This document shows positions 6,505-8,236 of a DNA stretch of 8,236 bases, piece by piece; position 1 is the first letter of the stretch, and every line of letters begins with the position of its first letter. Below the pieces are notes generated by a model. The model was not told the DNA's origin. It made no database searches and worked only from the letters and a program-made list of their open reading frames with translations. Position numbers and translations under genes: made by a program. Source of the stretch: Betaproteobacteria bacterium (GTDB lineage Bacteria > Pseudomonadota > Gammaproteobacteria > Burkholderiales > SG8-41); the NCBI GenBank assembly GCA_021300125.1, contig JAJTHX010000310.1, positions 1 through 8,236 of the forward strand. The letters are read 5' to 3'.

Positions 6505-7315
6505 AATTCGGATCGGCGGGCGGCGGTGCCGGCGACTGACCGCCCTTGAAAGCACCAAGCAGGCCGCCCACGGCACCGCCGATATTGCGCCCGAGGCTGC
6601 CGCCCAACGCGCCGCCGATTTCCGTGCCGGCGCGCTGCGCCGTGCCATCCGCCCCCGCCAGCGCAGGCCGCGGCGGGCAATTCGTGGCGGCAGCACCGCC
6701 GGTCGATGCCGCCGGTGGCGTTGCGGCTGCCGGCGCTGCGGTCTGGACAGAGCCGCCCTGATCCGCACGCACGAACAGACGCGGCCCCTTGGCACCGCCG
6801 GGCCAGGGCGTGCCCTCCGCAATCTCGCTGGCGGTATAGGGCTGGTTCTCGGTCACCAGTTCACCCACGGCCGGCGCCGGGTGGAATGAAAGCCGGACGA
6901 TTTCCGTACCGCGGCCGAACACAAACTCGACGCGCGTGCCGGAAGTGAAATGCAGCTGGTTGCCGTGCAACGGGTTGCGAAACCACTCGCGGTTCATGCC
7001 ATCCACTTCTGTGCGCCTGCGGATCACCGGATACCAGCGCGCCACCAGCTCCGCCAGCGACAGGTTGGTGGTATAGAAAAAGCGCCGGTAGGGCCCCGGT
7101 CCATCGCATTTCGGATCACCGGTCGTGCGCGGCCCGTCAAGGATCAGCCCATCCAGGCTGGGCACGCCCAGTTGCGCAGTGGTGGGCGGTTTGCGTGCAA
7201 GCGCGGCTCCTGCGGCCTCGGCGCGCTTGCGGTCAAAATCCACACAGTCGGCCCACGCTGCCGCAGCGGCGCCGATACCGAGTGCCGCAAGAAACAACGC
7301 CGGAAGGAATCGCAT
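6497..7315 (-). CDS. Exported protein of unknown function with Pro/Ala linker and glycine-zipper-like C-terminus
   Basis: I do not recognise the family. The 272-aa product starts with a signal peptide (MRFLPALFLAALGIGAAAAA), probable cleavage after AWA near residue 22. A mature domain follows (about 24-185). It includes a WYPVIRRRTEVDGMNREWFRNPL stretch (94-116) and beta-rich segments such as TRVEFVFGRGTEIVRLSFHPAP (127-148). A low-complexity Ala/Pro/Thr linker covers about 187-212. The tail holds repeated small-residue steps in GTEIGGALGGSLGRNIGGAVGGLLGAFKGG (230-259), the pattern of a glycine zipper that can insert in or pack against membranes. Cys24, 70, 213 and 271 could form disulfides. 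Cys24 is two residues past the predicted cleavage and lacks a clean lipobox, so a lipoprotein is unlikely. The start at 7315 has GGAGA 6-7 nt upstream. It is convergent with dacB, 15 bp apart. Confidence 0.75.
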   Translation of the reverse strand: MRFLPALFLAALGIGAAAAAWADCVDFDRKRAEAAGAALARKPPTTAQLGVPSLDGLILDGPRTTGDPKCDGPGPYRRFFYTTNLSLAELVARWYPVIRRRTEVDGMNREWFRNPLHGNQLHFTSGTRVEFVFGRGTEIVRLSFHPAPAVGELVTENQPYTASEIAEGTPWPGGAKGPRLFVRADQGGSVQTAAPAAATPPAASTGGAAATNCPPRPALAGADGTAQRAGTEIGGALGGSLGRNIGGAVGGLLGAFKGGQSPAPPPADPNCP

Positions 7316-7337
7316 GGATTTTCTCCGTGACGGATCA

Positions 7338-7367
7338 ATTATGGCCAGCGCCCGGTCCGGCAGACAG
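7338..7367 (-). promoter_or_regulatory. Weak candidate promoter for the gene 6497-7315
   Basis: On the minus strand CATAAT (7338-7343, 5 of 6 to the -10 consensus) is preceded by an 18-nt spacer and CTGTCT (7362-7367, only 3 of 6 to the -35). It lies 22 nt upstream of the ATG. The -10 is good, the -35 poor. The rest of the 167-bp gap up to 7482 shows no gene; a GGCCT/AGGCC hairpin at 7424-7439 lacks a U-tract. Confidence 0.35.
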
Positions 7368-7482
7368 GGCTGCAGCCGCGATGCCGATGCTAGCGGAGTT
7401 TTCGGCCGCCGTGGGTTCAGCCCGGCCTCGCTGCAGGCCCGACACGCCGCACGCGGGTTGCTCCCGGATACATCACTGGAAT

Positions 7483-7953
7483 TCAGCGCGGCGCTGCGAT
7501 GCGCGCCTCGAATGCGCGAATCGCCTGCTCAAGCTCGCGGTATTCGGCACAGTCCGCCTTGCACAGGACTTCGAGTTCGCGCAAATGCTGGCGGGCGCGC
7601 GCGACGTTGCCCTGCATCAGCCAGGCTTCACCGATGTATTCATGCGCGCCGCGGTGTTCGGGATCGATCTCCAGCGCGCGGTGGTAGTGGCGGAACGAAG
7701 CCGGCAGGTCGCCGAGCTTGCGGTGGGCAAAACCGAGCAGGTTGAACACATCGGCGCTGCGCGGATGGCGCCGCGCCGCAAGTGCCAGATGCCGCGCCGC
7801 CTCGTCCCATTGCTGCGCCTTGATCGCGCGGAAGCCGGCATCGAAATCGGCATCGCCGGCCGGCGCAGCCGCGCCGGGCTCGTTGTAGACCGCGTGCGCG
7901 ACGGCGGGCATCAGGGCCCCGCACAACAGCAGCACCGCCAGCAGCACGCGCAT
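7483..7953 (-). CDS. Small exported tetratricopeptide-repeat protein
   Basis: A 156-aa protein with a signal peptide (MRVLLAVLLLCGALMPAVAHA, likely cut near residue 21), placing it in the periplasm. About three TPR units follow, at roughly 36-66, 67-100 and 101-133. Typical positions are visible in NLLGFAHRKLGDLPASFRHYHRALEIDP (71-98) and YIGEAWLMQGNVARAR (106-121). TPR arrays are protein-binding scaffolds; no partner is indicated. The third repeat ends in CKADC (131-135), a CxxxC pair followed by EYRELEQAI, which recurs in small periplasmic TPR proteins and may form a disulfide. The frame is open upstream to 8097. I chose the ATG at 7953 because it begins the signal peptide and has GAGGGG 5 nt before it. 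The upstream extension would cross the end of the preceding membrane gene. It is probably co-transcribed with that gene, 53 bp upstream. Confidence 0.85.
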   Translation of the reverse strand: MRVLLAVLLLCGALMPAVAHAVYNEPGAAAPAGDADFDAGFRAIKAQQWDEAARHLALAARRHPRSADVFNLLGFAHRKLGDLPASFRHYHRALEIDPEHRGAHEYIGEAWLMQGNVARARQHLRELEVLCKADCAEYRELEQAIRAFEARIAAPR

Positions 7954-7956
7954 GAT

Positions 7957-7964
7957 CCCCCCTC
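7957..7964 (-). promoter_or_regulatory. Shine-Dalgarno that fixes the TPR gene start
   Basis: Minus-strand GAGGGGGG ends 3 nt before the ATG at 7953. It is the only strong ribosome binding site in the open frame, and the residues after this ATG form a signal peptide. Confidence 0.7.
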
Positions 7965-8006
7965 GCAAAACACCCGATGATGTCCGGGCCCGATGACAGC
8001 CGTGTT

Positions 8007-8236
8007 TCAGCGCGCGGCGGACATCGCCTTGCGCAACTGGCGCTGCATCAGCAGCCGCGACAGCGCATGCACCACCGCAGCCACCGCCAGCGCCCACAGG
8101 AAGGCGGCGCCGGTGCCGGTGCGCGGCAGCGCCCAGGCCAGCACCACGCAGAAGGTGGCGAAAGCATAGAGGCCATAGGCCATGCCGCGCAGCAGCTGGA
8201 TGGTGGCGCCGGCCCCGGCGCTGCGGTGGGTGAACA
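8007..8236 (-). CDS. Membrane protein, C-terminal 75 residues (5' end beyond the window)
   Basis: The minus strand is open from the right edge to a TGA at 8007-8009 and encodes 75 residues. The fragment begins FTHRSAGAGATIQLLRGMAY. It contains two hydrophobic helices, GMAYGLYAFATFCVVLAWALP (about 17-37) and GAAFLWALAVAAVVHALSRLL (about 42-62), separated by a short PRTGT turn. The basic tail MQRQLRKAMSAAR is probably cytoplasmic by the positive-inside rule. The family is not recognised, and too little is visible to name it. Base composition matches the neighbours. It lies 53 bp upstream of the TPR gene on the same strand and is probably in the same operon. Confidence 0.65.
   Translation of the reverse strand, partial: FTHRSAGAGATIQLLRGMAYGLYAFATFCVVLAWALPRTGTGAAFLWALAVAAVVHALSRLLMQRQLRKAMSAAR

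Noticed and set aside
7973..7996. Direct repeat CCCGATGA (two copies, 16 bp apart) between the membrane and TPR genes
   Set aside because: Only 8 bp and two copies in a GC-rich spacer; no further structure, so chance is likely.
7954..8097. Upstream extension of the TPR gene to an ATG at 8097
   Set aside because: It would overlap the end of the membrane-protein gene, is Gly/Ala/Cys-rich, and would put the signal peptide in the middle of the protein.

Overview
The window is GC-rich chromosomal DNA from a proteobacterium. GroES and the N-terminus of GroEL read like Betaproteobacteria, closest by eye to Rhodocyclales-type sequences. That assignment rests on remembered family appearance, not on a search. 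A CIRCE operator before groES agrees with HrcA control, which is usual in that class. No phage, transposon, CRISPR, tRNA or rRNA signal was found, and the window looks like ordinary core genome.

Layout. On the minus strand, 1-393 holds the start of groEL and 422-709 all of groES, behind a sigma70-like promoter whose -10 abuts a CIRCE element (763-789). Upstream (816-899) is a small AT-rich patch packed with inverted repeats, the last being the terminator of a minus-strand gene of unknown function (888-1544). From 1736 the plus strand carries four tightly packed genes: bioA (biotin synthesis), a SLOG-fold cpYpsA-family protein, a beta-CASP metallo-beta-lactamase RNase, and a PBP4-type D-Ala-D-Ala carboxypeptidase (dacB). 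The first three overlap by 4 bp at each junction and dacB follows after 17 bp, so they are very probably one operon. Convergent to dacB, and 15 bp away from it, is a minus-strand gene for an exported protein with a Pro/Ala linker and a glycine-zipper-like tail (6497-7315). Upstream of that on the same strand are a small exported TPR protein (7483-7953) and the C-terminal part of a two-helix membrane protein that runs off the window (8007-8236).

How the genes relate. groESL is the classical heat-shock chaperonin unit. The plus-strand operon mixes unrelated housekeeping roles (cofactor synthesis, possible nucleotide-ligand binding, RNA processing, cell-wall trimming). Translational coupling between the SLOG protein and the RNase is the one arrangement that hints at a functional link. 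The right-hand minus genes are envelope proteins with no assigned role.

No clear undescribed system is visible. The items most worth following are the SLOG/beta-CASP pair, the two unrecognised proteins (888-1544 and 6497-7315), and the run of inverted repeats before the groES promoter.
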